Below are positions 11,194 through 21,023 of a stretch of 64,000 nt of DNA, piece after piece; the first letter of the stretch is position 1, and the number at the start of each line of letters is the position of its first letter. The notes under the pieces were generated by a model. It was not told where the DNA came from. It searched no databases and saw only the letters and a list, made by a program, of their open reading frames with translations. The stretch is from Melastoma dodecandrum. Its lineage: Eukaryota > Streptophyta > Magnoliopsida > Myrtales > Melastomataceae. The DNA lies in assembly GCA_029817715.1 (NCBI GenBank), contig JARUPY010000405.1, positions 149,577-213,576 of the forward strand. The letters run 5' to 3'. A program made the position numbers and the translations under genes.

Positions 11194-14100
11194 TTGGTTT
11201 GTTCTGAAGTTAATTTAGCTTCGGTACCTGGGAGCACTTGGTGGGTAGATTCTGGTGCTACTACTCACATTAGTGTCTCTATGCAGGGTTGCCTGAACTG
11301 GCGAGCTCCAGTTGATGCTGAAAGATTCATCTATGTGGGAGACGGCAAGTCAGTGAAGGTGGAGGCCATTGGAACTTTTAGGCTATTACTGAGGACTGGT
11401 TCCTATCTGGACCTGAAGGAGACTTTTGTAGTACCGTCTTTTAGACGGAATTTGATTTCTGTTTCTGCATTGGACAAATTTGGTTATTCCTGTTCATTCG
11501 GAAACAGTCAATTTAGTCTCTTTTATGGTTCCCGTACTATTGGCACTGGTTCATTATCAGCCTATGATAGACTTTATTTATTGGAAACAGTGGCCTCATT
11601 TAATGAAACCTTGTGCTTCAGTTCTCGTGGTACGAAGCGTAAATTGACTGATAAGAATTCTGCCATTTTGTGGCACAAGCGTTTGGGTCACATTTCGAAA
11701 CAGCGCATTCAACGGCTTGTGTCGGACGGAATCCTTGATATCCCCGATATGGCGGACCTACAGGTCTGCATTGAGTGCATTAAGGGGAAACAGACAAACA
11801 TTAGGCGTTTTGATGCCAACCGGAGTACGGATGTCTTAGAACTTGTGCATACAGATATCTGTGGGCCTTTCCCTACGGCATCCTGGAATGGCCAACAGTA
11901 TTTCATTTCGTTCATAGACGACTACTCTCGGTTTGGCTATTTGTTTCTGATTAGTGAGAAGTCTCAGGCTCTGGACACGTTCAAGGCATATAAGGCCGAA
12001 GTTGAGAACCAACTAGGAAAAATGATTAAGGCTGTCAGGTCCGACCGTGGTGGTGAATACTACGGCAGATATGACGGATCAGGTGAACAACGTCCAGGTC
12101 CTTTCGCTAAGTTCCTAGAGGAATGTGGTATCGTCCCTCAGTACACCATGCCGGGTAGTCCTACGATGAACGGCGTGGCTGAGCGACGAAACAGAACACT
12201 TAAGGACATGGTGAGGAGTATGATTAGTCATTCTACCTTACCAGATTCCCTCTGGGGCGAAGCACTTAAGACCGCAGTATATTTGCTCAACAGAGTGCCA
12301 ACTAAGGCCGTTCAGAAAACCCCTTATGAACTATGGTATGGCAAGAAGCCAAATTTAAAGCATTTACACATTTGGGGTTGTCCAGCTGAGGCAAGGCCTT
12401 ATAGACCACATGAAAAGAAACTGGACTCTAGAACGGTTAGTTGTTATTTTGTTGGTTACTCTGAGAAGTCTAGGGGTTTTAAGTTTTTTGATCCCACTGC
12501 TAGATCATTTTTTGAGACGGGAAATGCCCGATTTTTTGAGGATGTTGAGTTTGAAGGGGGAGATAAGGTTAAGGATGTCGTCTTTGAAGAGGAAACAGTT
12601 TCTCTTCCTTCGGTTATTGTTCCGGATCTTGATCTGGTGCAACAAGACGACAATGAGATACTCCCTCTTCAGCCTGAAGAGGCTATTCCGGATGAACAAA
12701 CTCAACAACCTCATCAGATAGTGCCACTTAGGAGATCTACTCGAGAGAGGAGAAGTGCGATTTCGGACGATTTCGTTGTTTATCTCCAGGAGCATGAGGA
12801 AGGCATTGGAATGACAGAGGATGACCCGGTCAACCTTTGTGAGGCCATGCAGAGCTCCGAATCTCAAAAGTGGATTAATGCCATGAAGGATGAGATGAAA
12901 TCAATGGCTGACAATGACGTTTGGGATCTCGTTCCACTGCCCATTGGTGTGAAACCCATTGGTTGTAAATGGATTTTTAAGACCAAGAGGGATTCTAAGG
13001 GCAATGTGGAGAGATATAAGGCTCGTCTAGTCGCCAAAGGCTTTACTCAAAAGGAAGGCATTGATTATACAGAGACTTTCTCTCCGGTTTCTTCGAAAGA
13101 CTCTTTCAGGATTATTATGGCACTTGTGGCTCATTTTGATCTCGAGCTACATCAGATGGATGTAAAGACAGCGTTTCTCAATGGCGACATTGATGAGACG
13201 ATTTATATGGTACAGCCAGAATACTTTGCTTCGCAAGATGCAGAGAAGATGATATGCAAACTTAAGAAATCCATCTATGGGCTAAAGCAGGCTTCTCGTC
13301 AGTGGTATTACAAATTTCATCAGGTAATAGTCTCATTTGGTTTCGAGGCTAATGTCGTTGATGAATGCGTATACCACAAGTTCAGTGGGAGTAAGTTCAT
13401 TTTCTTGGTTTTGTATGTTGATGATATATTGATTGCGAGTAACGATGTAGGCTTAGTGCACGGAACTAAGAAATTTCTCTCGGAGAAATTCGAGATGAAA
13501 AATCTTGGTGACGCCTCTTTTGTATTAGGGATCCAGATTCACCGAGATCGCTCTCGGGGTATTCTTGGATTATCACAGAAGAGCTACATCGAGAAAGTAC
13601 TGATGATGTATGGTTTAAAGGACTGCAAACCAGGAGATACCCCTGTAGCTAAAGGAGACAAATTTAGTCTCAATCAGTGCCCCAAGAATAATTTTGAGAT
13701 TCAGAAGATGCAGAAGATTCCCTATGCATCGGCAGTTGGGAGTCTGATGTATGCTCAGGTCTGTACGCGTCCAGATATTGCGTACATAGTAGGGATGTTG
13801 GGGAGGTACTTGAGTAACCCGGGCGTGGATCATTGGACAGCAGCCAAACGGGTCTTGAGATATCTACAGAGAACAAAGCATTTCATGCTCACTTACCGGA
13901 GATCAGATCAATTGGAGATCATTGGGTATTCTGACTCCGATTTTGGTGGATGCCAAGACAGTCGTCGATCCACGTCAGGTTATGTTTATCTGCTGGCTGG
14001 AGGAGCTATTTCCTGGAAGAGCGCTAAGCAGAAGCTCACAGCGTCTTCGACCATGGAAGCAGAATACATAGCTTGTTTTGAGGCGTCCAATCATGGGGTA

Positions 14101-14406
14101 TGGCTGCGAAATTTTGTCACAGGGCTGCGCATCATTGACAGCATTGAGAGACCACTTAAGATATTCTGTGACAATAAGTCGGCAGTGATGTACTCCAACA
14201 GCAACAGGAGCTCTTCGAGGTCTAAGCACATTGACATCAAGTTCCTGGCTGTAAAAGACAGGATTCGGAGTGGGTCTTTATCTATAGAGCACATCGGTAC
14301 GTCTTCCATGATTGCGGATCCGTTTACTAAACCATTAGCGCCCAGGGTCTTTCACGAGCATGTTGCTCGTATGGGTGTTATGTCACTAGATGATGTAATG
14401 GTTTAG
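11194..14406 (+). CDS. Copia pol polyprotein (protease, integrase, reverse transcriptase, RNase H)
   Basis: A 1070-codon open frame with no internal stop. Order and approximate residues: aspartic protease [10 protein letters not shown] (16-25); integrase with HKRLGH and CIECIKGK zinc site (~160-200) and the D,D,E catalytic core including SDRGGEY and NGVAERRNR (~220-370); reverse transcriptase with [19 protein letters not shown] and YVDDILIAS (~590-745); RNase H ending ADPFTKPL (~910-1050). These activities copy the element RNA into DNA and insert it. The frame is shared with gag, separated only by the TAG at 11164 and ten codons before the first Met. Length and domain set match a complete Copia pol. 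Confidence 0.95.
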   Translation: MVCSEVNLASVPGSTWWVDSGATTHISVSMQGCLNWRAPVDAERFIYVGDGKSVKVEAIGTFRLLLRTGSYLDLKETFVVPSFRRNLISVSALDKFGYSCSFGNSQFSLFYGSRTIGTGSLSAYDRLYLLETVASFNETLCFSSRGTKRKLTDKNSAILWHKRLGHISKQRIQRLVSDGILDIPDMADLQVCIECIKGKQTNIRRFDANRSTDVLELVHTDICGPFPTASWNGQQYFISFIDDYSRFGYLFLISEKSQALDTFKAYKAEVENQLGKMIKAVRSDRGGEYYGRYDGSGEQRPGPFAKFLEECGIVPQYTMPGSPTMNGVAERRNRTLKDMVRSMISHSTLPDSLWGEALKTAVYLLNRVPTKAVQKTPYELWYGKKPNLKHLHIWGCPAEARPYRPHEKKLDSRTVSCYFVGYSEKSRGFKFFDPTARSFFETGNARFFEDVEFEGGDKVKDVVFEEETVSLPSVIVPDLDLVQQDDNEILPLQPEEAIPDEQTQQPHQIVPLRRSTRERRSAISDDFVVYLQEHEEGIGMTEDDPVNLCEAMQSSESQKWINAMKDEMKSMADNDVWDLVPLPIGVKPIGCKWIFKTKRDSKGNVERYKARLVAKGFTQKEGIDYTETFSPVSSKDSFRIIMALVAHFDLELHQMDVKTAFLNGDIDETIYMVQPEYFASQDAEKMICKLKKSIYGLKQASRQWYYKFHQVIVSFGFEANVVDECVYHKFSGSKFIFLVLYVDDILIASNDVGLVHGTKKFLSEKFEMKNLGDASFVLGIQIHRDRSRGILGLSQKSYIEKVLMMYGLKDCKPGDTPVAKGDKFSLNQCPKNNFEIQKMQKIPYASAVGSLMYAQVCTRPDIAYIVGMLGRYLSNPGVDHWTAAKRVLRYLQRTKHFMLTYRRSDQLEIIGYSDSDFGGCQDSRRSTSGYVYLLAGGAISWKSAKQKLTASSTMEAEYIACFEASNHGVWLRNFVTGLRIIDSIERPLKIFCDNKSAVMYSNSNRSSSRSKHIDIKFLAVKDRIRSGSLSIEHIGTSSMIADPFTKPLAPRVFHEHVARMGVMSLDDVMV

Positions 14407-14797
14407 TGGGAGATGTTACTTCGATGTATTTTAGTTGTACGTACACTTTTGAACTTCAGTTTCAGCTTTGATTTCGGTTTCAGTTTCGGTTACACTCTGG
14501 ATCGAGAGATTATGGATCTCACCTTAGGAGGACCAGTTGGAAATAGGCATGTACAGATCACATTTCATGTAATTTCCATGCTGCACACCTATACTTGGTC
14601 TATGTCGTTGAGTGTGTTGGTATTTGTGATTATTGAAGGTTTAGCTGCGATTAATGACAGCGAAAGCCGCTTTAGTTCTGATACTGATATGCTTGATGGA
14701 CCAGACTGTTGAGATGGTTGATACGGATATGTTTTATAGAGATCTCATTTAGTGTGTTATGACTGTTCGGCTTTATCAGTCGGTCCAAGTGGGAGAT
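14407..14797 (+). other. Copia 3' untranslated region with polypurine tract
   Basis: The stretch between the pol stop and the 3' LTR ends in the purine run aagtgggaga (14788-14797), the primer for plus-strand DNA. A 99-codon open frame (14413-14712) is present but resembles no known protein and I do not treat it as a gene. Confidence 0.75.
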
Positions 14798-15261
14798 TGT
14801 TAGAAATAATAATTTCATTTGGTGGCCCGACGTTTATGTTTAGTCATACACGAGCTATTCGGATATTGGACCTGATTAAGTGATCTTACCTACATCAATA
14901 TTCAGAGGGTCCAATTGACATCTCGTTAAGTATAGGGGTATATTGTGCAGATACCGTAATAATCTCTTATTCTGTGATGGGTGGAATTAAAGAGATTATT
15001 AACCTCAGGGACTTAATTGTCAAAGAGGGGTTATGGTCCCCAGGTCATACGATATCTAAGACAACTGTAGGGCATCCCATTACCCTAGTCAGTTTTTCAG
15101 ACGTCTAAATCGTAAAGGCCTGGAAGACCAAAAACCTAGGCGTTCTCTCAGAAGTTCTCCAAGTTTCTAATGGATTCATCAGGTACGCTTCCGCATCTAG
15201 ATATGGATCTCGGTAATTTGACATGTGTGTTCCCGGTTTTATGTGGATTACAATTCTAACA
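14798..15261 (+). repeat. 3' LTR, 464 bp
   Basis: Same length as and near-identical to 9128-9591, ending ATTCTAACA directly before the CCCGC target duplication. Confidence 0.95.
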
Positions 15262-16353
15262 CCCGCATCCTACACTACATACTATCCGGAAAGTCCCCAA
15301 CCGTGAAGCTTAGCCCAAGCCGGATGCTCATCCGCAAATCCATCACTCCCAGGGTTGCTTTTTTCTCTTCTAGGGGGCCGAACTATGTAGCCCCAGAAAT
15401 CCTTAAGGTGAGACCTGCCCTCATTCAATCTAACACGCATTACAGAACATTCATTTCATTTTTTTGTTTGAGTCAATCTTACTGCTGTGCAGCCGGACAT
15501 TACAGCTCCAGGAGTGAACATTTTAGCTGCAGTTCCTTCTATTTACGACAAAGCTGACAACGGGCATGCTATATTATTGGGGACATCAATGTCCACCCCG
15601 CATGTAGCAGGGATGGTTGCTATCCTCAAGTCCCTGCATCCAGATTGGTCCCCGGGGGCCATTAGGTCAGCCATGGTCACAACAGGTAATTTGATTGCCT
15701 ATAATTGTTATTGTCAGAGTTTTACCTTCCAGTAGCCTGGTTGGTTATTCCTATTGATTCAGGGTAATGTCTATGTTGCGGCAGCCATGGTGTACAGACC
15801 ATTGCCCTATCCTCTAAAAGCATCTCTGCAGAAGCGCGCTGATCCATTTGACGTGGGCGGGGGAATGGTCGACCCCAGGGCTGCCGCAGAACCTGGCCTG
15901 ATCTACGACATGAGCTTGACCGATTATATTCAATATTTATGTGCAATGGGCTACGAAAACTCGTCCTTGTCCCGTTTAATACACGATGCCCAATGCCCGA
16001 GGACAAAGCCAACGATCCTGGACATAAACCTTCCGTCGATCACAATCCCAGACCTGGAGAATGTCACGACAGTGAGGAGGACGGTCACGATTGTCGGACA
16101 TCCAAAATCGGTGTACCAGGTCGAGGTCGAGCCGCCACTAGGTACCGCGGTTAAGGTAAGGCCTGGTGTCCTGGTGTTTGGACCGGGGATCAGCAAGCTG
16201 AGCTTCGAGGTAGAGGTAACCGCTACGGCCACGGAGAAGACGGACGCAGGGTACTACTTTGGGAGCATGACGTGGAGAGATGGACTTCATTCGGTCAGGA
16301 TTCCCATTGCTGTGAGGATGGTGACAAGATGGCTGTTTTCGACGTCGCCCTGA

Positions 16354-17311
16354 AGCATACATACACTAATTATTCTCACAATAACAAACGTTTATACAAG
16401 CGATGGAGAGCAGGTAGATTAAGCAATATGGGGTTGAGTATGTTCATAGGCTGATGCCAGTTTAATGGAACATATCGATTCAGTCAATGGATTTATAATT
16501 ACATAAAAATTTAATAATTAGATGATGCTGAGTGAGTTTATTGAACCGTTTAGGCTTGCTTGATATACTTAATTTTCCGTAAAAGTCCCCTGGCTTTTTG
16601 ATTAATTCCAGTAATCCCACACCTGTTTCGGATCTTAGGATCCGAATTTCTAATAATCCCATCGCTCTTGGACATGGAAAAAGCAAAGGAAAACGAAGAT
16701 GACGTGGAAAGATGAACAAGCAGGCAGTTAATAAGAGATGTTTGTTAGAGAGAGAGAGACTTGTTTAAGTAATAGACAGAGAGACACGGCATGCTTTGTA
16801 CACTGTTTTCTGCCATGAGTCAGGAAAGAATTTCTATTTATGAATCATCATCAAAATTCATAAATAGAAATTCATTAAATAATCGGGAATATAATGACTT
16901 GGGACTTAGCTTTGACAAGATGACGTGGATCAACAAGCAGTTAATAATGCCGGCTGACTGAATGGGGAATGAATGTATGAACAACATTCATGTCTTCCTT
17001 TTTTCAGTTTAATTAGATGGAAACCACAAACAAACCATTATTAAAATGATAGAATTCAGGAATCCGTACATGCGTAGAGAAATGTTTTTAATTAATTTGG
17101 AGACCAAAAATTAATAAAAGTTTGATAATTTATTTCTTTCAGATTTGATCCCATGTTGTGTGTTGATTTTCTAGTCTATAAAAGAATTAATGGTAACTAC
17201 AACATTTATTTCTTTCAGACTTGATACCCAATGAATGCTTTCCAATCCATATAAATTAGCAATAATAGCTTTTGCTCAATTTTATTATAATAAAACACAT
17301 ATTCCATTCCA
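16354..17311. other. Intergenic region with hairpin and promoter of the cysteine-rich peptide gene
   Basis: No coding similarity. A segment at about 16585-16625 ('aagtcccctggcttttt...') resembles 7508-7550 upstream of the subtilase, so a short repeat flanks that gene. Two related stretches containing 'gatgacgtgga' occur at about 16697 and 16920. A TATA box (tctataaaag, about 17173-17182) precedes the ATG at 17312 by about 135 bp. Confidence 0.5.
16828..16873. repeat. Perfect 18-bp inverted repeat (hairpin)
   Basis: Arms 16828-16845 and 16856-16873 are exact reverse complements around a 10-base loop. It could be a remnant of a foldback/MITE element or form a transcript hairpin. Confidence 0.75.
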
Positions 17312-17734
17312 ATGGCTTCCATCCCTGCTGCGAAAACAATTCTCATCCTTCTTCTAGTTGTGATGTCTGCAGCTATGAAAGCGGATGGATTTTTGACACC
17401 GGCCCAGTCGAGGCAGTGTCGCCTCATTTGTCACCTCCAACACATCTTATCAGGATATAACGAGGTCCTCGTGGCATATTGCATCTATGACAAGTGTCTC
17501 CAGTCTCCGATCTCCGAACCTTCCGATGACCCTCTTGAAATCCCTGGCATTAAATGTGATATCAATTGCGTCGAGTCTAATTGCCTGTCTCTTTCGGGTA
17601 AAGATAAGATATATACCTTTTTCATCATATGAACAGAGGGTGTTAATCGTGATTGCTAACTCTTTGTGCTTTTTAATACAGATGTCAAGGGGATTAAAGC
17701 ATGCATCTGGTCATGCATCAACAAATGTGGGTAG
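17312..17734 (+). CDS. Small secreted cysteine-rich peptide (thionin-like), 2 exons
   Basis: Exon 1 is 17312-17597 and exon 2 is 17682-17734, joined by an 84-bp GT-AG intron. The product is about 112 residues. Residues 1-26 form a typical signal peptide (MASIPAAKTILILLLVVMSA then a small-residue cleavage region). The mature part has ten cysteines in the pattern CX3C, CX4C, CX3CX4C, CX3CX3C. An even cysteine count in repeated CX3C pairs suits a disulfide-rich helical-hairpin defence or signalling peptide. The closest type I know is the plant thionin-like group, but I cannot assign it to a named family. The splice joins Ser-Asp in frame and adds the last three cysteines, which supports the intron. 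A TATA box lies at about 17173. Confidence 0.75.
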
Positions 17735-18271
17735 AACGTTGTATTTTGCATCTTATTCCAAATAAATAAAGACTGCTTGCAATTTCCAATCTTCCCAAAT
17801 TAACATTGCGTTTTATTTCTTTTAATTACTTACAAAAATTAATATTTTAAAAGAACCAAAAGAATTTAAGCAAGAAATCAGATATCCAGAAACATAATAA
17901 AAGGAACCACAAACTAAAATATAAACTAAAACAAGACAGTAAAAATAAAAAACATTAATGGTACTTCTTCAATATATTTAGCATTGAAGATTAACTAAAA
18001 CTACTATATCCCTAAAGACTACTAACCATCTCCTATTAACTCCTAAACTAAACATGGCAGCCATTCACAGCCTTGGTTGGATGATTTCTGCTCATCTCTC
18101 TCGTATGTCCAACTCAGTTGCTTAACAACTCCATTCATTCAATTGGAATCCAATCATCCCATCGTCACCCACCCATTCATTTCCGGCACCTTCATCAGCA
18201 TCCTACTCATTTTTCATATCTTAAATGTTGGTTCGGAAACACATGATACGTAAAACAAGTCGATTTCTAAG
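17735..18271. other. No recognisable gene
   Basis: AT-rich sequence between the cysteine-rich peptide gene and a second promoter-like region. No coding similarity or clear repeat. Confidence 0.5.
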
Positions 18272-18488
18272 TATAAAAGGGGAATGTGTGTTGCTTCCAT
18301 CATCCTAAGATCCTTCTGCTTTACCATTTTTCCCATTGACGATGGATTCATCCAGAGTTTCGTTCGTGATGTGCATGTTCATTGCCTGCTCCATGCTCGT
18401 CAATGTTCGACTTTGGTACCCAACCCACAAAGTCATTTGCTCTTTTGGACCATACCCTTTTAGCTTTGAGGATCTTTATATATTTAGG
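18272..18488 (+). CDS. Possible first exon of a small secreted protein (unrecognised)
   Basis: A TATA box (TATAAAAG, 18272-18279) is followed by an ATG at 18342. The frame begins with a hydrophobic signal-peptide-like N-terminus (residues ~8-22 rich in Val, Met, Phe, Cys, Ile, Leu) and runs about 49 codons to a possible donor site at 18489 (gggtaaat). I cannot identify a second exon. It may be a remnant of another secreted peptide or of the receptor kinase whose fragment lies at 19025. Low confidence. Confidence 0.3.
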
Positions 18489-19024
18489 GTAAATCTCGAA
18501 AAATTAGGAAATATTATAAAAAATATTCTAGGAAATCTTCTCGCCTTCTGTGGCTACACTAGATTCTCATGTGGCAGCACGAAACATTCTGTCGTGGGCT
18601 GATTCGCTTGTGTGGCCGCATGAAACATTTTGTCCAAGTCTCCGCCTTTCGTGTCGTCGTATAAAATCTTCGTGTGGCCACACGAATGTTCTCGTCCAAT
18701 GCTCCCCTTAACAGCTTCTCATCCCGATATTTCACTCAAGATTGGGTCTCTTCTGTCCGAAGAAATGATTCGTCGAAGATAGGTAACCGAATAGTACTCC
18801 CCCGACCTTCCTCCTTCAAGCTACCTTCTTACACACTATTTCCACTTCGTTTCGACCCCTTCACTTGCATTGAAAACCACAAAATCTGAAAGTACCAATG
18901 CAATACGACTAAATTGAATATAACATGCAAACAAACAATAAATATAAATAAGTATCTGCTATCTAACACTAATCAGGCTTGTAAATGAGACATATAACTC
19001 TAATTTCTTAGAGTTAAAATCGGA
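18489..19024. other. No recognisable gene; short repeated motif
   Basis: Between about 18550 and 18690 a motif like 'gtgtggcc-cacgaa' recurs (gtggcagcacgaaac, gtggccgcatgaaac, gtggccacacgaatg), a degenerate short tandem repeat. Nothing else is recognised. Confidence 0.45.
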
Positions 19025-19281
19025 TACCTGACGACCCCGACGGGGTACTCTGCTTGTGGAATGACATCGTCCACTTTTGTCATTGGCATGGCATAACTTG
19101 CAGCAGGAGGCGTCCCCGCGTTACCCAATTGGTGCTCCGAGGCTCTAAACTGGGGGTCACCCTACATCGGGAATCTCAGCTTCCTCAGGATAATCAACAA
19201 TAACTACAATGGTCTTGCCGGAGAAATCTCCCCTGAAATCAGGAGCTACCGTCGGTTGATAGAGTTGCACATGGATAATAA
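19025..19281 (+). pseudogene. LRR receptor-like kinase fragment (LRRNT and first LRRs)
   Basis: Frames encode the N-terminal cap and first leucine-rich repeats of an LRR-XII type kinase: DPDGVLCLWND, HWHGITCSRRRPRVTQL, then in another frame SPYIGNLSFLRII and GEISPEI. A frameshift separates the two parts near 19162. The fragment ends exactly where the LTR at 19282 begins. It belongs to the same family as the kinase remnant at 2523-3495, but lies 16 kb to its right in the order kinase then LRR, so it is probably a separate broken copy. Confidence 0.8.
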
Positions 19282-21011
19282 TGTTGGATTTCAGGTACAG
19301 CGAAAGCAATAAAATTATAAACTTTTATGCCCAAAATAACAGGATCTATCATGGTACGTATAATATATTTAGATAACAAATTAACCTTACCCAAAAACGT
19401 ACCTCGAAATTCCAGTAAAACAAAACAGAGACACGAAATCAAGACCCCACGTGTGACTCCTCTAGCACATGATCATGAATCTCTCGACGATCCTTTAGGT
19501 GCTAGCCTCTTGAATCACCAGAACAATATTTTATTTTGGAAGCAAAATCTGAGACTCTCCCACGATCCTCTGGGTATCCCAACCTCTCTCCCTTTTTGGT
19601 TTTCTGACAGTCAGACTCCCTTCACTCCTACGTCTTCTTTCCTTTTATTTTCTTTAATGGAAAAACAGACAATTGCCATAACTTTGCCTTATTGATTGTT
19701 TGTTACGATTCTTTTTTTTTGTTTTATTTAAACAAACGTAACGTAAGATGAAACTTAATTTGTTTCCATAATAACGTATCATTCTCCTTTAAAGAATAAA
19801 TAAATATTATATATATATATATATATTAATAATACAAATAGATTTAATCGTAAATGTATTATTAAATTTAATCAAATATTAATTTACTCAAATAAAATAT
19901 CAAATACTTATTTCATTTTCTTAAATAAAAATAATTCGGATATGATATCTTAATAAATATTAAATATTCATTTCATATCCTTTAAAAAAAAATAATATGA
20001 CCTGAATAAATCCATATTCGATCTTGGTCTATTTATTTGCTTCCGATATTTCAGAATAAATTAATAATCCAATTAATTCTAATTCTGAAATAAAATGAAT
20101 AATTTTAGTATCTACTAAAATAATCAAAATATAATGTTCGTGTCGACGTGCTATGCGTGCGACCCTCTAGGTCCTATACACGAAGACAATGTATATCCAT
20201 ACACAAACTAAGGTAACCGTCTAACAATAGTTTTTAGTCACCCAACGTGTTAGGATAATGATTATAAATCATAAACCACTATGATCCGATTACTAGGTAA
20301 TTCAAGCTCTTCATCTAACCGATATCCCAATTAATTCGGCGCAAAATACATCATCGCCGAATTAATTGTTTTACTTGATTACCAAGATATAATAGACACT
20401 CTTAAATGTATAACATTCCTCCCATGGCCATGGTTTTTAGAGTCACTAATATCTCTATCAAGTGGCCTAGATGTCAACTCTCTAATCCAAGAGAGCGATG
20501 AATCCTATATTGACTCAACACTATTCTCTCTACGCTTTGTCACACACCCAACAATCGTATTACTCACAATCCGGTTAAAGACGGCTTTTAACGACGTCAA
20601 AGTGCGCAAACTCCACGCATAGAATAAATGAAGGTCTCAAGTCAAAAGATCAGTTACACTCGTCCATAAAGAGGATTGACCAATGATGTTTAATATGTGG
20701 AATCCTCTTAATCAGGTCGTGTCCAGTATCCCTAATCTTAGGGTACCCCTAAGTATAACTTGGATACACTATCCCTTGGTCTATCTTGACCTCAGCTATA
20801 TTTAGCAATGATCCAGATGTCCATGTCCCCTCTACACATTTATCCAATCACGGACTATTTCAGATTAATATACTCAATAATCTATGGGACTTCATCATTA
20901 ATAATTTTACGTGAAGAAAAGTAAAATAATCAATGACAAATACTCGCCTTTATTAATTATTTATCCACAAATACATTAAAGTGTCTTGGCACATACGTGC
21001 ACACACTAACA
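19282..21011 (-). repeat. 3' LTR, 1730 bp
   Basis: Minus-strand ends TGTTAGTGTGTGCAC and ...CCAACA. It is preceded on the minus strand by the purine tract GCAAGTGGGAGATTG (complement of about 21009-21023). Same family as the solo LTR at 5800-7472. Confidence 0.85.
19808..19828. repeat. (AT)n microsatellite
   Basis: About ten consecutive AT dinucleotides lie inside the LTR, followed by further AT-rich sequence. Confidence 0.85.
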
Positions 21012-21023
21012 ATCTCCCACTTG

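Larger units (their letters stand above)
9128..15261 (+). mobile_element. Complete, very young Ty1/Copia retrotransposon
   Basis: Both LTRs are 464 bp (9128-9591 and 14798-15261). I find a single difference between them on reading (G in the 5' copy, A in the 3' copy, near base 48). Identical target-site duplications CCCGC lie at 9123-9127 and 15262-15266. Internally it has a tRNA-iMet primer site, gag, pol in the Copia order PR-INT-RT-RH and a polypurine tract. It sits in an exon of the subtilase gene in the same orientation. Confidence 0.97.
7627..16353 (+). pseudogene. Subtilisin-like serine protease (SBT3-like), interrupted by a Copia element
   Basis: Exons at about 7627-7729, 7830-8644, 8729-8822, 8908-9122 joined to 15262-15407, 15493-15685 and 15763-16353 encode the end of the I9 propeptide (VYSYNSGFSGFAAK), the S8 catalytic domain and the fibronectin-III-like C-terminus. 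All catalytic residues are present: Asp in ILDTGIWPES, His in GHGTHTAGTAAGS, Asn in TAGNSGP and Ser in GTSMSTPHVAG. Plant subtilases are secreted proteases that mature by autocleavage of the I9 domain. Defects: no signal peptide or first half of the propeptide; an in-frame TGA at 8985-8987; exon 4 split by a 6.1-kb Copia insertion with CCCGC target duplication; and a phase mismatch at the 15685/15763 junction. Reading across the duplicated CCCGC restores the exon frame, so the insertion is recent. The gene was probably already decaying. Confidence 0.9.

Noticed and set aside
14413..14712. Possible envelope-like ORF after Copia pol
   Set aside because: Only 99 codons, no clear membrane anchor plus signal pair, and it overlaps the normal 3' untranslated region.
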